From assembly GCA_021234155.1 (NCBI GenBank), contig JAJEKV010000013.1, positions 4,588,028 through 4,652,027 on the forward strand: DNA of 64,000 nucleotides, given 5' to 3'. Of this stretch, positions 45,421-57,400 are shown in pieces (within the stretch, counting starts at the first letter, position 1; each line of letters begins with the position of its first letter). The DNA comes from Isoetes taiwanensis. Taxonomy: Eukaryota > Streptophyta > Lycopodiopsida > Isoetales > Isoetaceae. The notes under the pieces were generated by a model. The model ran no database searches. It had not been told where the DNA came from and saw only the letters and a list, made by a program, of their open reading frames with translations. Both the position numbers and the translations under genes were made by a program.

Positions 45421-46630
45421 ACTAAAAAGAAACTAAATATAGAAGTTACACAAGCCCACCCAAAACCACAAAATTCCCTTGCCTCTTGATTCAAACGTTT
45501 CCACATTATCTCTAGAGATGAATGCAAAACTACCATCCTTAGGTTTAATTGACCTGAAATTAAATGGATATCTTATTTGAGCATGACAACTTTAATAGAT
45601 AGAGACCTTTGTGCTCGGTATGGAACAAGGATGGCAAAAGCATAAGGAGAAGTCTAATAGAGGAGAGGATGGAAAGGATAGTTACGTACCTCAATTCAAG
45701 CCTCAATGAAGGTGACTTTTTGGGCAAAGAATAATCACGTTACACATGCCATCTCGTGTCGAATTCAAGTAGCTTGTTTGAGCATAACAATAACATAAAT
45801 ATGCTCACCCAGACTCGTGAGACATGGGAACCTTTTATTTCTATTGAGAGGGGAATATGCTAAATGGCATGTTATAAAAAGGGGCCAACTTGACAACCTC
45901 GTTGGTGCAAAATATTTCTTTCACATTTGCAATGAGCTTCTTCATTTCTACACTTGGTATCCCATGCACATGAGCATGGCATTTTCGTTCCCAATGATAC
46001 CATATACCAAGAGTGTGATGACACAAGTAACATTGGAGACGTGATAATTCTTGTCACGCTTTAGGCATTTGGCGACATGGTGATCAAAGGCATATGACCG
46101 GATCAAAATATGCACCAACTACATGGATGAAGAAGTAAACGTGTGCCTGACATTGCCGCACTTGATCAAATTGTGTATCATGTTATGGTAGCATCATAGC
46201 AATGTGAGAACATGGGACCAATGTAAGATGAGTTGTAAATGGACTCTATTGAAACCGCAACGAGCACATGGAGGCGTTCATTCTCATCACTCATGGTGTC
46301 CTGTAGAGACTAGAAATGCCACCAGAATGAGCATGAGACTTGATATTTTGGAATTGAATCATGCTAGGTGGCATCGTTCCAGTCCAGATGCCATCAATCG
46401 AGCAACAGAGACAAGAATCATCATTAGAAACATCAATAAGTGACAAGGAACATCATCAAGTGTAGCAAGTGATTGAGTGATATTTTGGGGTTGAGATACG
46501 CCAGCTGGGATTGTCCGATTGGCACAGGATGTAAGGTGTCGCTTTGGTAAAGTGGAAGGTGCATGGTAGAATTGCCAACAAAACAAGCGGGGAAGAGCGA
46601 ACAATGAGGTTGTAAGTTGAGGAAGAGGGC
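45421..46630. other. Non-genic, nothing recognised
   Basis: No convincing gene; short open stretches only. Confidence 0.35.
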
Positions 46631-46636
46631 AAACCA

Positions 46637-46690
46637 GAAGATAGATAGATACAATTTTAACGCCTCCGCGAAAACCACCAGAGATAGAGA
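46637..46690 (-). mobile_element. SINE/LINE 3' tail copy with (TATC)n
   Basis: On the minus strand GCGGAGGCGTTAAAATTGTA is followed by (TCTA)3, the same 3' end type as at 24459 and 31913. Confidence 0.5.
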
Positions 46691-47964
46691 TAAGGACCAT
46701 TATAGGGTGAGATGTGCATATAATTGGATGACAAAACCCACACGTAAAATGACAATAATACACAATAGGGAAGTCGTGGGAGGCAGATTGAGGGGGGGCT
46801 CAATGGTGCAAAAAGAAGTAACAAAACCCCACCATGGATTGTTTTATTCGACCATGGAAATCGCTTTTCTTTTCTATTCGATTTTCGGGTTGACGTGGAA
46901 AATGATTCCATTAATTGAGCTACTTATAGTATTCGGATTAATATTTATTAATATTTTTACAAGACTATAGTGGTATCCGATATTTCCTCTCTCATACCGG
47001 GCTATGGCTATGGTCGAACTCCTTATCCTCTTTATCTATTCTCGACTATATAACCTCTCGCTTTATCCCGAGGCGCCAAGATCCCCGCAAGCCCGCCATA
47101 GCCGTAAGCTCCACGCCGAAGCTTTTTCCGCAAAAAAAACCTCCATTTTCAATCCTAGCCCTTTTTTTTCTCATTCTTCCTCCCTCCCTCTTCCTCTCCG
47201 ACGCCTCTTCTTCGAAATTTAATCCTTCAAATTTAATCCGTCAATTTCATGTACCGATTCAAGTGTACGATTCAGTTTTTGTATGCACTTGGGTCCGGAT
47301 TTATTTGGGATTTTGCCTTTTTTCTACCCGTGGATAAGTCCAAACAGGTTTGGCTAGGTTTGATCAATCAGCCGGGCTAAGTTTGAAGCCGATTCATGAG
47401 CTTAGAAGTACGTAAAAATTGATGGCCATCGCTGATTTGAGGAGTTGATTTTGATTGGGGAGCAACTTGTCTTCAAATTCGATGGAGCAGAGGGTGCGCA
47501 CTGTGCTAAAATCTGCATTCAGGTAGGAGCAGCTTGTTGCCGGAAGTACTCAAACCAACACCGGCGGTGGTGTGTCAGCCGAGAGATTCAAAATTTGCCC
47601 AATTCAAAATTGGGCTTAAAGGGTCGGGGCGATTTTGGTTTAAAACCGCCGCTACAAAGACGTGCAAATTGGGGAAGAATAGGATGATGCAAAATGGGAA
47701 GTCCAAGGCTTTGGCTCGCCTACGTAATGATATGTTCACAAGGTCCACGGGTACGCAGATAACCACAAAGCAGGAAGCCCGGTCGTGGTGCTTAATTGGG
47801 CATGGATTTTAGGTCGAATCAAGAATGTACAACGATGGCAAAAGATCCATTTTCCAGCCGATCCATTTTTTTTTCCCCGAGCTACAACTCGACAGCCTCG
47901 CTCGCACGCATCCCGCGATTTCGGCCCCACCGAAGCGGAAGCATGGGGCCTCCAACTCCCACCT
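46691..47964. other. No gene firmly recognised
   Basis: Open stretches at 46617-46970 and 47445-47687 (plus) contain plausible peptide wording but no known domain. They may be decayed upstream exons of the gene at 48.4-52.6 kb. Confidence 0.3.
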
Positions 47965-48425
47965 CTCGCGGCTTATCTTTTCTTTGTACTAATTTTCAAC
48001 GGGTATAACATTTATCGAGACCAAGCTGAAGCTTGAGCTCCAATTCAAGTATAGACGAGCCGAAATGAAGTTCATTGAATTCCTTTGAAACAAAGCAGGA
48101 CAACCATGGTGGTGCCGGGTTAGCCGTAAGAAACAAGGCTTAATTAGATTAGAGAAGAAGGCGAAAACGCTTACCAATGAGAGGACATGGGTGGTGGGTG
48201 TAAGCTGCCAAGATGCTACCGAGAGTATCCATAGCCGATGCTCGTTGTATTGCCCGTTATCCGGCTCAACATCACCGCCCACAATGCAAACCGACCGCCA
48301 ATTTACTGTGGGAGAGTAGGTTTTTTAGTTACCAAAGATATCCTAGGTATATTCTAGTATATACCTAAGATATGCCATAAACCCATTATAAACAAGGGTT
48401 TGCCCCCTAGGGGCAACCCAAAAAG
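47965..48425. repeat. Dispersed repeat, copy 2
   Basis: Counterpart of 45081-45420, about 100 bp longer because of an insertion near 48125-48280. Confidence 0.75.
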
Positions 48426-48597
48426 GAAAATTCAGCCATGTGATTCCGCTTTCAGAGATTTAGTCGCCAATTTCGAAAGCACCTTCCGACATCAATATAC
48501 ATTTGTCAGATTCGATTTACATAGCTTAAAAGAATGGACAGTAAGCATGTAAAGTACATAGCACGCCTTTCTTTTGTTCTCTCGACGAAGCCAGAGG

Positions 48598-48911
48598 CCA
48601 AAGTGTATTCCGTAATACACTTTGCCCATCCGACAAAGAGCAAAGTGTATTCTCGAATACACTTTGCTTATCGGGCCAAGTGCAAAGTGTATTCCGAATA
48701 CACTTTGTTTTTCGGCGTAAGAGCAAAGTGTATTCCGAATACACTTTGCTCATCGGCAAGGGTAAAGTGTATTCCGGAATACACTTTGTTTTCTAAGATT
48801 GAGCAAAGTGTATTCCTAATACACTTTGCTCTTCTAATCGGGGCAAAGTGTATTCCGGAATACACTTTGCACTTGGCCAAGAAGCAAAGTGTATTCCGTA
48901 ATACATTGTGC
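48598..48911. repeat. Array of eight 24-bp palindromes in a presumed intron
   Basis: Eight copies of AAAGTGTATTCC joined to its inverse, with period ~39-42 bp. The arms are nearly invariant; the centre varies (CCGT, CTCG, CCG, CCGG, CCT) and the 14-18-bp spacers differ from one another. The array follows the GTAAGC at 48541. Confidence 0.92.
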
Positions 48912-50883
48912 TTGTAATTTTAGAGCGCTTTGCTTTTTTGCACTAAGATAACACACTTTTTTAGCTGCAACATACCACTTTTAGGTTAAAAATAACACTT
49001 TCGAGTCCAAATAAGGCACAAAAAATGACTTAGAATGACAATATTTTAGCTTGTTTTCCGCTTTTCTTGGCCTTCTCGGGCACAAGTTTAGTAAATGTTA
49101 TTCGAATACAACTTTCGCTTTGAATTTGCCTTGACAAGGTAGTTTTCAACGCTTCAAGTGTGGAAGAAGGAAGCAAGAGGGCTTCAAAGAAATCTCACAA
49201 GCCTAAGCGCCCACACTCGTATAACAATCGGCCGACACCGGACGCCCGCTTATTTACTTAGAATTTTCAAACGCAAGGGTTCGTGACCGTGGGTGCAGAT
49301 GGAAAATACAAAGACACCGACGCTTTTCAGACGCCCGTGAAAAGTGCCGGTAACAAAAGGTACGCCGACCGAAGTTTGTTAACCTTGGGACAATAAAAGA
49401 TGTCTCCGAGGTTGCCTGGACAAGGAGGGTCGTGGGGAGGCTTTCCTTCAAGACCTCCCAAGGCTTTTATTGTTGTGGACATCGATTCTTTAAAATTGTC
49501 AGCAGGCAACCACCGCACTGCATAAATTTTTTTCACACCACCGCTAAAACGAAGCTTGTGTTCATTAATTAGGCGTGTTTGTTCCAAAAGACAAGCGAGG
49601 ACTTTCCCGCCGCTGAGTCCGAAAGCAATCGATGGAGAAAGGTCACAATCACCACCTTCGCTAGTTCTTCGTGGAGGTCATCGACAGAGGTTCCGGGAGG
49701 AACAAGACGAGGAAGAAATCACCGCGGTACCCAAAACTTAGCGTACAAGGCAAACGATAGCTGCTAAAGAACCAAAGAAGTTTGAAGGTAGCCAGGAGCT
49801 TGTGGTTGCGGAAATCATGGAGGAACAACCAAAAACGAAGAAGGGAAAGGGCAAGGCCCCCGGGTGGCCATTAAAGAAAAGAAGGTGGACAAGACCGTGA
49901 GAGGATGGAACAAATAAATCTTAACAAGTATGTTCAAGGGGTAATATACTTGCCGCTGATATCCATGAGGTTGCCACCAAAGAATGAAGTGGTGAGCCCC
50001 TTCAGTTTCAAAAAATCTATGCCGACCACTTAAGAAACCCGAAGATAGAATAAGGAGCAATCCCAATGCCCACGCTGTTCAATTGTCGCTTTTGTTGACA
50101 GATCCCAATGCATGGACCCCAAGGACTATGACAGGAAAATGCAGATACTTACATGCACTACGCCCAGGGGGTAAACCACGCTTTAAAGCAAGAAGGCGCT
50201 TGTACAAAGAGAAAAAGAACCCGAGATATCTTTCTCGGTTTTATGCCGCTTTTCATCGCGCCCGATGATGAAGAAGCTTAAGATCGTTAGCCAACACGCA
50301 TAATCCCGATAACGAAAGTACAAGCTTAAAATGAGCTTCGTGGACAAAATCAGGTTCATGCATGTGGAGTATATTATATTCAAAGAAAAATATGGAGAAG
50401 AATTGAAGAAACCAAAAAATTCTAGAACTAAAGGAAGCGCAGGCCGTGGAGTGTCCTCTCAAATATGACGAGGCTAACAAAAGGCGCCTCTCATACCACA
50501 TGACAACTGGTTTCACTAGCCTCAGAGACGGCAGAGTAAGTTTCTTTTTGTATTCTCGAATACCCCCCGCAACCATCCCATCCGACATTGCTTGTTATCT
50601 ACAGATATGGGACCCGCGAAAACGAAATATTTAGCATGTTTGAACGTGGTGAATCGAAAAGTAAAGGAAAGGTCACGAGAAGAAAAAGGGTTCGGACGCC
50701 CCTAAAAAGGAAATGACCATAATCAGGTGGAGAGAAATGCGTGGTTTTTACGTGCACTCTCACATACCGAAAAGGCTTCGTAGAAGGTTGTGGACAAAGA
50801 ATTCACGCTTTGAAGAAATGTCAAAAGAGCCGCACAAGCAAGAACTACAAAACATTCTTTCCCGCTTTTAGTTAGTTTGGACG

Positions 50884-51112
50884 AGTGTATTCCGTATCAC
50901 ACTACGCCTTAATTTGTAAAACAAAGTGTATTCCCGAATACACCGCGGGTTTCGAGTGTTAGCCAAAGTGTATTCCGAACACACTTTAGCTTCAGTGAGG
51001 CAAACCAAAGTGTATTCTGAATACACTTTGGCCTTGATTGTTAGTTAAAGTGTATTCCGGAATACACTTTAGCGAGGGTCGAATCAAAGTGTATTCCGGA
51101 ATACACTTTGGC
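50884..51112. repeat. Second array of six palindromes in a presumed intron
   Basis: Six copies of the same AAAGTGTATTCC palindrome with period ~38-42 bp; the first two are degenerate on one arm. A decayed seventh may lie at 51128-51152. Confidence 0.9.
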
Positions 51113-51520
51113 TTGCATGCCTCGCCACACAGATTCTCTAATACCCTTTGTTTACAAACTTTGAGATGCGGTTCCAAGAAACCGTACTTCCGGCCGAGAT
51201 GTTTCTTTTCCATGTTTTCTTCTAATTTAACGCTTTTCTAATGTGGTTTTGTTTTACGTACCAAAAAAATGTCATCACATGTCAAACATGCTTGATGGAA
51301 CAACTTAACGCTGACAAATGGGACAGATGTAAAGAACTTTACCCCATCGCAACCCTGGAATTTAAAGGATAGTACAATACGCCCTAATTTTGAAGGTCGG
51401 GTAAGTTTAAGAGTTTCTTGTTTTTGGGTTTTTGTGTTACAAAGACGCATTGTTTTGCAGAGTAAAAAGAAAATAAGGAAGGGCCGGAGGGCTTCATGCA
51501 TCTTGTCGTGACAAATACAA

Positions 51521-51988
51521 GTGAGGAGAGGACGCCATGATGTGCATGTTTTGGACAATGAGCCCTCCGAAGTAATTAACGCTTTTACAATGTTTGATCA
51601 AAACAACATGTTTCAGATAGTACACCTGGCGGATCGCACCAAACCGGCCAAAACAATAAAGCCCCAAGATTTTACGCTGGTAGTAGCTGACCTTCCCACG
51701 GATTCAAGCTCAAAGACGCCCGCCACGACGACTCAGCCTTTTAAGAACTCGAAGTTTAATGCATTCTGCCGACGGCATAAAGAAGATTACCACCGCAAAA
51801 CATTGAGGTTGGTTGTATTTCACCGAAAGCATGCAGGCGGCCTTGTGGAAGCCAATTTCAAGACTCATTTTGGTTCCCCACGCAAGTCGGTTATGAAAAC
51901 ATGGTTTGGTAAGCAATTATTCGAAAACGCTTCTATTTCGAATACGCTAGGAGTTTCTATTCCGAATACGCTTTTCTCACAGATTTAA
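51521..51988 (+). pseudogene. Best-preserved exon of the methyltransferase-like gene
   Basis: The frame stays open over the exon (up to the donor at 51909) and into the intron. It carries EVINAFTMFDQNNMFQIVHL, then the motif-IV-like VVADLPTD, then a basic stretch (CRRHKEDYHRKTLRLVVFH) and HFGSPRKSVMKTWF. The following intron (51909-52014) again contains TTCGAATACGC and TTCCGAATACGC, echoes of the palindrome. Confidence 0.5.
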
Positions 51989-52560
51989 ACCTCTCTTATG
52001 TTTTTGTTCTTAAGGTACAAAACAAACATAAATTACCATGGCGGAGGCCCTAGATCTGCTGAGTAAGGTCAATATCTCCACGCCGCCATCGGAGTTTTGA
52101 CGGAAAACGACAATGGAACACTTCAACACAGCAGCAAGCTTTAACTTTTCGAACGTGTTGGAGTTTCCAGCGGTTTTGCGTAAGTCCGCAGGACCCTAGT
52201 GCATGTGGAAGAATAGTGAATCACCATCGGGCCACGTAGTTGATTAACCATCTTCCCGACATGTTCTCACGCCCGTGAGATTGGGTGCTCGACTATTTTC
52301 TCGCTCGTACAAACTATTGCTTGGCGCACTTAAGAAGGGCCGTGAATCGGTTGCCATTGATATTGATAAGGAGGTCGTTGGCCATCAAAATGAGGTTTTC
52401 GCTTACCAACTCTACCGACGAGAATCAAGAGTTGGGGCAAAGTTTAATTTCGATTTTGCTAAGATGACATCTTCGAAATACAGCCTCCCTTTACAAGCTC
52501 CTTGGATGACGGCTACTTTTGCAGAAATGAAAGAAGTAGCTTTGTCGCCTTTACCGTAAT

Positions 52561-54300
52561 CAACCATCGATTAATCGAGAAGCCTAAGTCACCGTAAAAA
52601 GGTGAAAAGATAGCAAATGTATTTAAGTAGAGCAAGAAGAAAAATGAAGAAGACTACAATTTAGATCTTTGATGCATCTTTATGCTATGGTTAAGTTTTC
52701 ACCGATATTTATTATTGATTACCATTTTGATGTAACACAAAAATAGTAAAGAAATTATTATTGTTATTTTTCTAAATTTGTGCTTTTTGTACATCCACCT
52801 ACAAATAATTTTGTACTCAAGTCTCACTTTTGCTATTTCCACGCTTCACCTAAAAACCAAAGTCGCGGTCCACAAAATACCCCAAAAATAGGCCCAAAAA
52901 AAAACCTGATACTCCTCAAACTTTCAACCTCTCTTAAAAAAGGCCATTTTTTAAAATGACGTGCCTTTTTTAAAGGAATCTTTGAAACGGGAGTGCTGCA
53001 ACACTCCCGTTTAATTTGCAACCTTGTTGTATATGATATGTAGGAAAATGTTTTAAAGTTACAAGAGGCCGCCGCGAACATTTCTCTAGTTCTAAACCTG
53101 TGTAATAGGGAATCATTATTATTGTCCAGTCAACTAGATTTGCATGGTATTCGTTAGACACATGGCACATGATGATGCCACGTGCAGTCAAATTCGATAC
53201 GTTATTTTTTGCACTTCACATAAAAGTCTTTGCCATTCCATATTTATTCCAATTGACATGCCTTGCAAGTTTCATTTTTTTGTGAAGGACAATAAGAAAA
53301 ACAATGTGTTAAAATCTCTTATGCACGATATCTGCATGACATGTTCCATGTTATCAAGGTTTTGTTTTTAGATTCACTAGTCATAAGAATTGATAACAGA
53401 AAGTTAAAGCATGGAGGAACATGTGCTAATGTATGTTCTCATTCTTGATGCCCAAGTAGATGTGAGTAAAATGAAATGAAAATAATGTGTCCTTGCCCTT
53501 CATAATCAATAAACTTAACTACTTCGAAAAAACTGACCTTAGAGCTATAGACAACCAAAAACCTCTTTGCTGGGGCATTGGATCGAGTAAAGTTCCATTG
53601 GACTGGTGATTTTTGTTCGTGATGCTTTTATTCCATTGTAAAGACATATGCTTCCCTCTTTTTGTGGACTTCTTAGCACTCAATAGATTATAGTTCATAT
53701 GTGATGCAAGATCTTTATAGGCTATTCATAGGCTTGTTCAATATGTTAAAAGCCATTTGAATGGCATTGTACGATTTTGTTTGCAGTGATAGAAAATATC
53801 TACATATGTTCGAAAGCTTAGCCTGTTTAAAATAAAAAATGGGAATACATGAAAAACGTTGAAATGGGTTTGCAACATCTCTTAATCGTCATAACCATGC
53901 TCATTTAATATGGTCAGCATATCAAGCCTGATGGATTTTCAAAAACTCGGGACTATCAAGCTTAAGTTCTTAACTAACCCAAATGCTCTACACCTATCTA
54001 TGCTTTCGCAGATGCTTGCATTGGTAGTAGTACCCGCATCTTATATTATGGAGTAAAGAAAGTGACATGAAAAAAAATCACAAAAGGTGCTCTTACAAAG
54101 CCGAACTCTCACAGAGCCGAACCCATTTTAATCCATCTATTTTTTGACAGAACAGGCTGGAATGCAATAAATTCAATCGTTTTTGCTTCAGTGCAAGGTA
54201 AAACAACACCACAACCCAAATCTGATCAGATGCATTCCTTTTTCCTATCGATTTCACCCTTTCTTCATCATATTTTAATCCCTCAAACATCGATTATGTT
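52561..54300. other. Non-genic, one hairpin
   Basis: No gene recognised. At 52985-53012 AAACGGGAGTG and CACTCCCGTTT form a perfect 11-bp stem around CTGCAA. Confidence 0.5.
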
Positions 54301-54307
54301 CTGCTCT

Positions 54308-54412
54308 TGCCTATTTTTGTAGCGCGATGCGCAAATCCGGCATCTAAAATAGCTTTTTCTTCTATATTTGTAGCGCGATGCAGAAATCTGGCATCTAAAA
54401 TAGGCTTTTCTT
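54308..54412. repeat. Tandem duplication of ~53 bp
   Basis: Two copies containing TTTGTAGCGCGATGC and TGGCATCTAAAATAG-like words. Confidence 0.8.
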
Positions 54413-55335
54413 ATACGTCGAACCTAGATGCAGCCCCAAACCTAGAGAAGCTGTGGCAACTCCTACTTCATGTGGCAAATCGAAATCCAAAAACAAATAC
54501 AAAGTAGTTCTGTGACAAATCGAAATGAGCATAAACACAGAGATAGAACTAAAGAACGTAAAAAATGGAGCACATTACAACTATAAAATACACAATCACA
54601 TAGAAAATAACAATATGAAAGAAAAATGTGAATCCAATGCATCAAGAGCAAATCCACAGCAGACTTCAAAAGAAACTCCCCTGCATCAGGCTTGGCAGCC
54701 CCAGCATAGAAAATTGCAGTGGAAGATGTATGGCTACAGAAATGTACCTAAATCTCTCTTTGACAAACCATAGCAATAATCCCCACAAGAAGCTGCCAAT
54801 TAAAGTCTTTGCTTGCCCTAAAAGGCCAACAAATGCAGGTGAAAACTCTGATTGGATCTGGTTCTGGCGGAGGAGTGGTAGATATAGTCAATCTCCATAA
54901 CAATTTTTATTATTTTTTTGCCCCTTTCAGGGCTTGCTTGAAAGATTACGCAAACCAGATTGCTTAGAGAGGAAGAAAGCTTTAAATCAGAAGGATACAG
55001 GTTCATGAGTCGAAGCGTACCTGAATTCTAAGGGACGGATGCATCCCAGAATCAGAAGCTGGCCAGAAAAATTTTGTTTCAAATTCAATAGCGCGGCTGT
55101 AAGGCGTCGACTTGAGCCATCCAAGAGGTTGCTACCCAAATTGCTTATGGAAGAAAGGGTCATAACCTAATTGAGCAGGAAAGAAAGATTGCTTGCAGGG
55201 GAAGAAAAAAAGGGGTAGCCGCAATCTCAGACAACAGGGAGAGCACGGTGACATCACACTAATAGAATTTAGTTTTTCATTTTTTTACTTTTTATATGGC
55301 ACGTGTCATGCCCACTTTTTTTCCAAGGCAGAAAT
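54413..55335. other. Non-genic, nothing recognised
   Basis: Short open stretches only; the most open one (54628-54900) has no known domain. Confidence 0.35.
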
Positions 55336-55365
55336 ATTAGGTTCGATCCGAGACATCGGATCGAA

Positions 55366-56047
55366 ATTCTAGAATGGGGCGAGCATGCATGTCTTGCATG
55401 CATGCGGCGCATGCCTTCTCTGGTTGGGAGATCGCTATATTAATCGCGGTTCTGCATCAACGTCTCATCAGCGCTTCCTCTTCTCTCTCAGCAGTACCTT
55501 ATTCTCTTTTCTTTGAACCCACCCTTCCCCCCTTTCTTTGTTTAATGTATTTGTCGCCTTGCACGCGTGACCAGCCCCTCTATTTGAAGAGGTTTTTGTT
55601 TTATTGTCGCGTGGCACGCGTGATCAGCCCCTCTACTTTGGGAGGTTTGTTTTGTCACATTTTTTCTAGTGTTGATGATGTGCAGGTACAAGTTGGCGAG
55701 CGGCAGCAGCTTCGACTTCTCCATTCGTGAGTTTTGGGAGCGATTTCTCTGCCTTACGTTTGTCCAAGCCCCTTGCCGAAGGTTTATCACTAGGGTTTTT
55801 CCTCGAAAACCCGAAAGGGCGGGGTTTTTTAATCTCGGTGATAAGCTTTCGGCAGGTACACAAGCCAAACTTCTATTAGCATTGTATTTTATGGGGTCCA
55901 AATTATATAATTGGACATTCCCTTTATTTTTTCGTGGGTAGTTCGCATGTGTGCGGCTACCCACTATCCACCATTGTAGAAAATCTGCTGAGATGAATGA
56001 GAAGCCGGGAGGTTTTTGGTGTTTTCATGCGAGCCCCATTCTAGAAT
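55366..56047. mobile_element. ~660-bp TIR element with 10-bp flanking repeat
   Basis: ATTCTAGAAT occurs at both ends; just inside, GGGGCGAGCATG (left) faces GGGGCTCGCATG (right, inverted). The flanking decamer may be the target duplication of a Mutator-like element or part of the inverted repeat. The interior contains a tandem pair of CACGCGTGACCAGCCCCTCT-like units (55561-55640) and an open stretch at 55669-55941 without known domain. Confidence 0.6.
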
Positions 56048-56785
56048 ATATGTATTGATAAAAGTGTGTGTGAAGGTAATGTCAAGGATATAGATTAGTG
56101 GCAGAAAAATTTGCCACCATCAAATGAACAATAGATGCAAAATAACATTCAAAAGGTTTAAATGCACAAGCAAGAGCCTAAGCCAACACTATGGGCAAGG
56201 ACCAAATTAATGAAAAACTATATGTTAGCATGATGCGAGTAATGGTTTGATTTGTCTACTTCAATCGATGCAGAAGAGTGGGTCAAACAATTAACTTTTT
56301 ACACTGAAGTTAGACTATGAAAATAGTTATATTTTTATTTTCACGTGCATGGTAAATGCTATGAGCAACACCAAGGGGAAGCGGTCCAAATCGTAGAGAA
56401 TACATAGCTTTTAGCCAAATCTTCACTTCCCAGTCAACACGCTAAACACACAAAACTTTCTAGTTTGATCTATCATGTTGATATACTCAACGTTTGCTTC
56501 ATCATGCATGCATCACCCGCCTTTTCTGAAATCCACAATTTTTTTCATAGATGTAGCAAAACCAAAAAATTAACTACTAAAAATATTATAGAATAAACTA
56601 AAAACAAAGAACTATGACAACAAGATATTGAAAATGAGCAAATATCTATACATGCTATAGGATGGTTTTCCTTTAACTCTGCAACATTATTCATTCCCCA
56701 TGGCGTGTATTTTTTTTTTTTTTTGGCCCTTGGATCCTGGCATAATTCATGGGATATTCCCTCTCCACACATCCTATCTGCCCTT
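56048..56785. other. Non-genic, nothing recognised
   Basis: A 21-base poly(T) lies at about 56709-56725. No gene. Confidence 0.35.
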
Positions 56786-56789
56786 GTGA

Positions 56790-57120
56790 AGTCTTTATGG
56801 GGTCAAATTGGCCCCTATTGACCCGATTTTAAAGGGGGGACTTGAACGCCACACACCATGGGTTAGGATAGGCATACTGGTATTTATACAATACAGTGTC
56901 ATACTAATACACTGCACAACTCAAACACAGCAGCAGCATTCCAATATGACATGATCCGGGGAATCGAACCCAGTTCCAATCCGATGCTCTGGGCTAAAAC
57001 TTATCTGAAGCTTCACAATCCAGTTTAATTTCTGATCCTGATACAGCTCAGACTTGCAACAGACCAAGGCTTGGGGAATCGAACCCCAACAAAAATCCTA
57101 TGCCCTTGGCTTACCTGATG
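56790..57120 (-). mobile_element. tRNA-derived SINE with dimeric head
   Basis: Minus strand. Two B-box-like motifs are present, GGGGTTCGATTCCCC (about 57071-57086) and GGGTTCGATTCCCC (about 56957-56970). The 3' end contains AAAATCGGGTCAA...TTTGACCCCAT, a hairpin-forming tail shared with 62222-62405. Confidence 0.6.
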
Positions 57121-57189
57121 AACCAGCCTTTGAGGATCTTTAACAAGTTTTGTTTTGTGGCTATGGCAAGGATCTGCTGCAACAGTGCA

Positions 57190-57400
57190 CCAAGCCCTGC
57201 AAAACACAAATTATGCAAAAACCCTCAAGGCAAAAACACAGATTATGCAGAAACCCTCAAGGCAAAAACATTCATGAAAACACAAGGCAATATGTCCCTC
57301 CTTTCATCTGTATTACAGAAGATAAACATAGGTCATGCAAAAACTCTCAAGGCAAAAAACATTCGCGAAAACACGAGGCTATTTGTCCCTCCTTTCATCT
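57190..57400. repeat. Short interspersed tandem repeats
   Basis: Words ATTATGCAAAAACCCTCAAG, GGCAAAAACATTC and TGTCCCTCCTTTCATCT recur two to three times, suggesting duplication of ~30-bp and ~110-bp units. Confidence 0.75.

Larger units (their letters stand above)
48433..52560 (+). pseudogene. Intron-containing N4/N6 DNA-methyltransferase-like gene, decayed
   Basis: Exon-like pieces are separated by introns with good borders. 48433-48540 encodes SAFRDLVANFESTFRHQYTF and ends at GTAAGC. 49150-49250 encodes a basic linker. 49905-50536 is followed by an intron (GTAAGT...CTACAG, 50537-50604). 51488-51908 contains DFTLVVADLPTDSSS, which resembles methyltransferase motif IV (DPPY-like), and ends at GTAAGC. 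The last exon (from 52015) has LPDMFSRP.DWVLDYF followed in another frame by ALKKGRESVAIDIDKEVV, the motif I region (G.xVLDxFaG...lkxGRxxvgIeid) of the N6_N4_Mtase family. The motif order IV then I fits that class. Such enzymes methylate adenine or cytosine N4 in DNA. Frame breaks in almost every exon show it is dead. The 5' end is uncertain. Confidence 0.5.

Noticed and set aside
46617-46970. Membrane-like peptide at the end of this frame, considered as an organelle-derived gene
   Set aside because: The hydrophobic stretch matches no plastid or mitochondrial protein I can name, and the frame start is a retroposon tail.
48598-48911. CRISPR-like look of the palindrome array
   Set aside because: Regular repeats with differing spacers resemble CRISPR, but the spacers are only 14-18 bp, no cas genes are present, and the setting is a plant nuclear genome with introns.
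54628-54900. 90-codon plus-strand frame
   Set aside because: No known domain and overlapping open frames in other phases; AT-rich chance frame is more likely.
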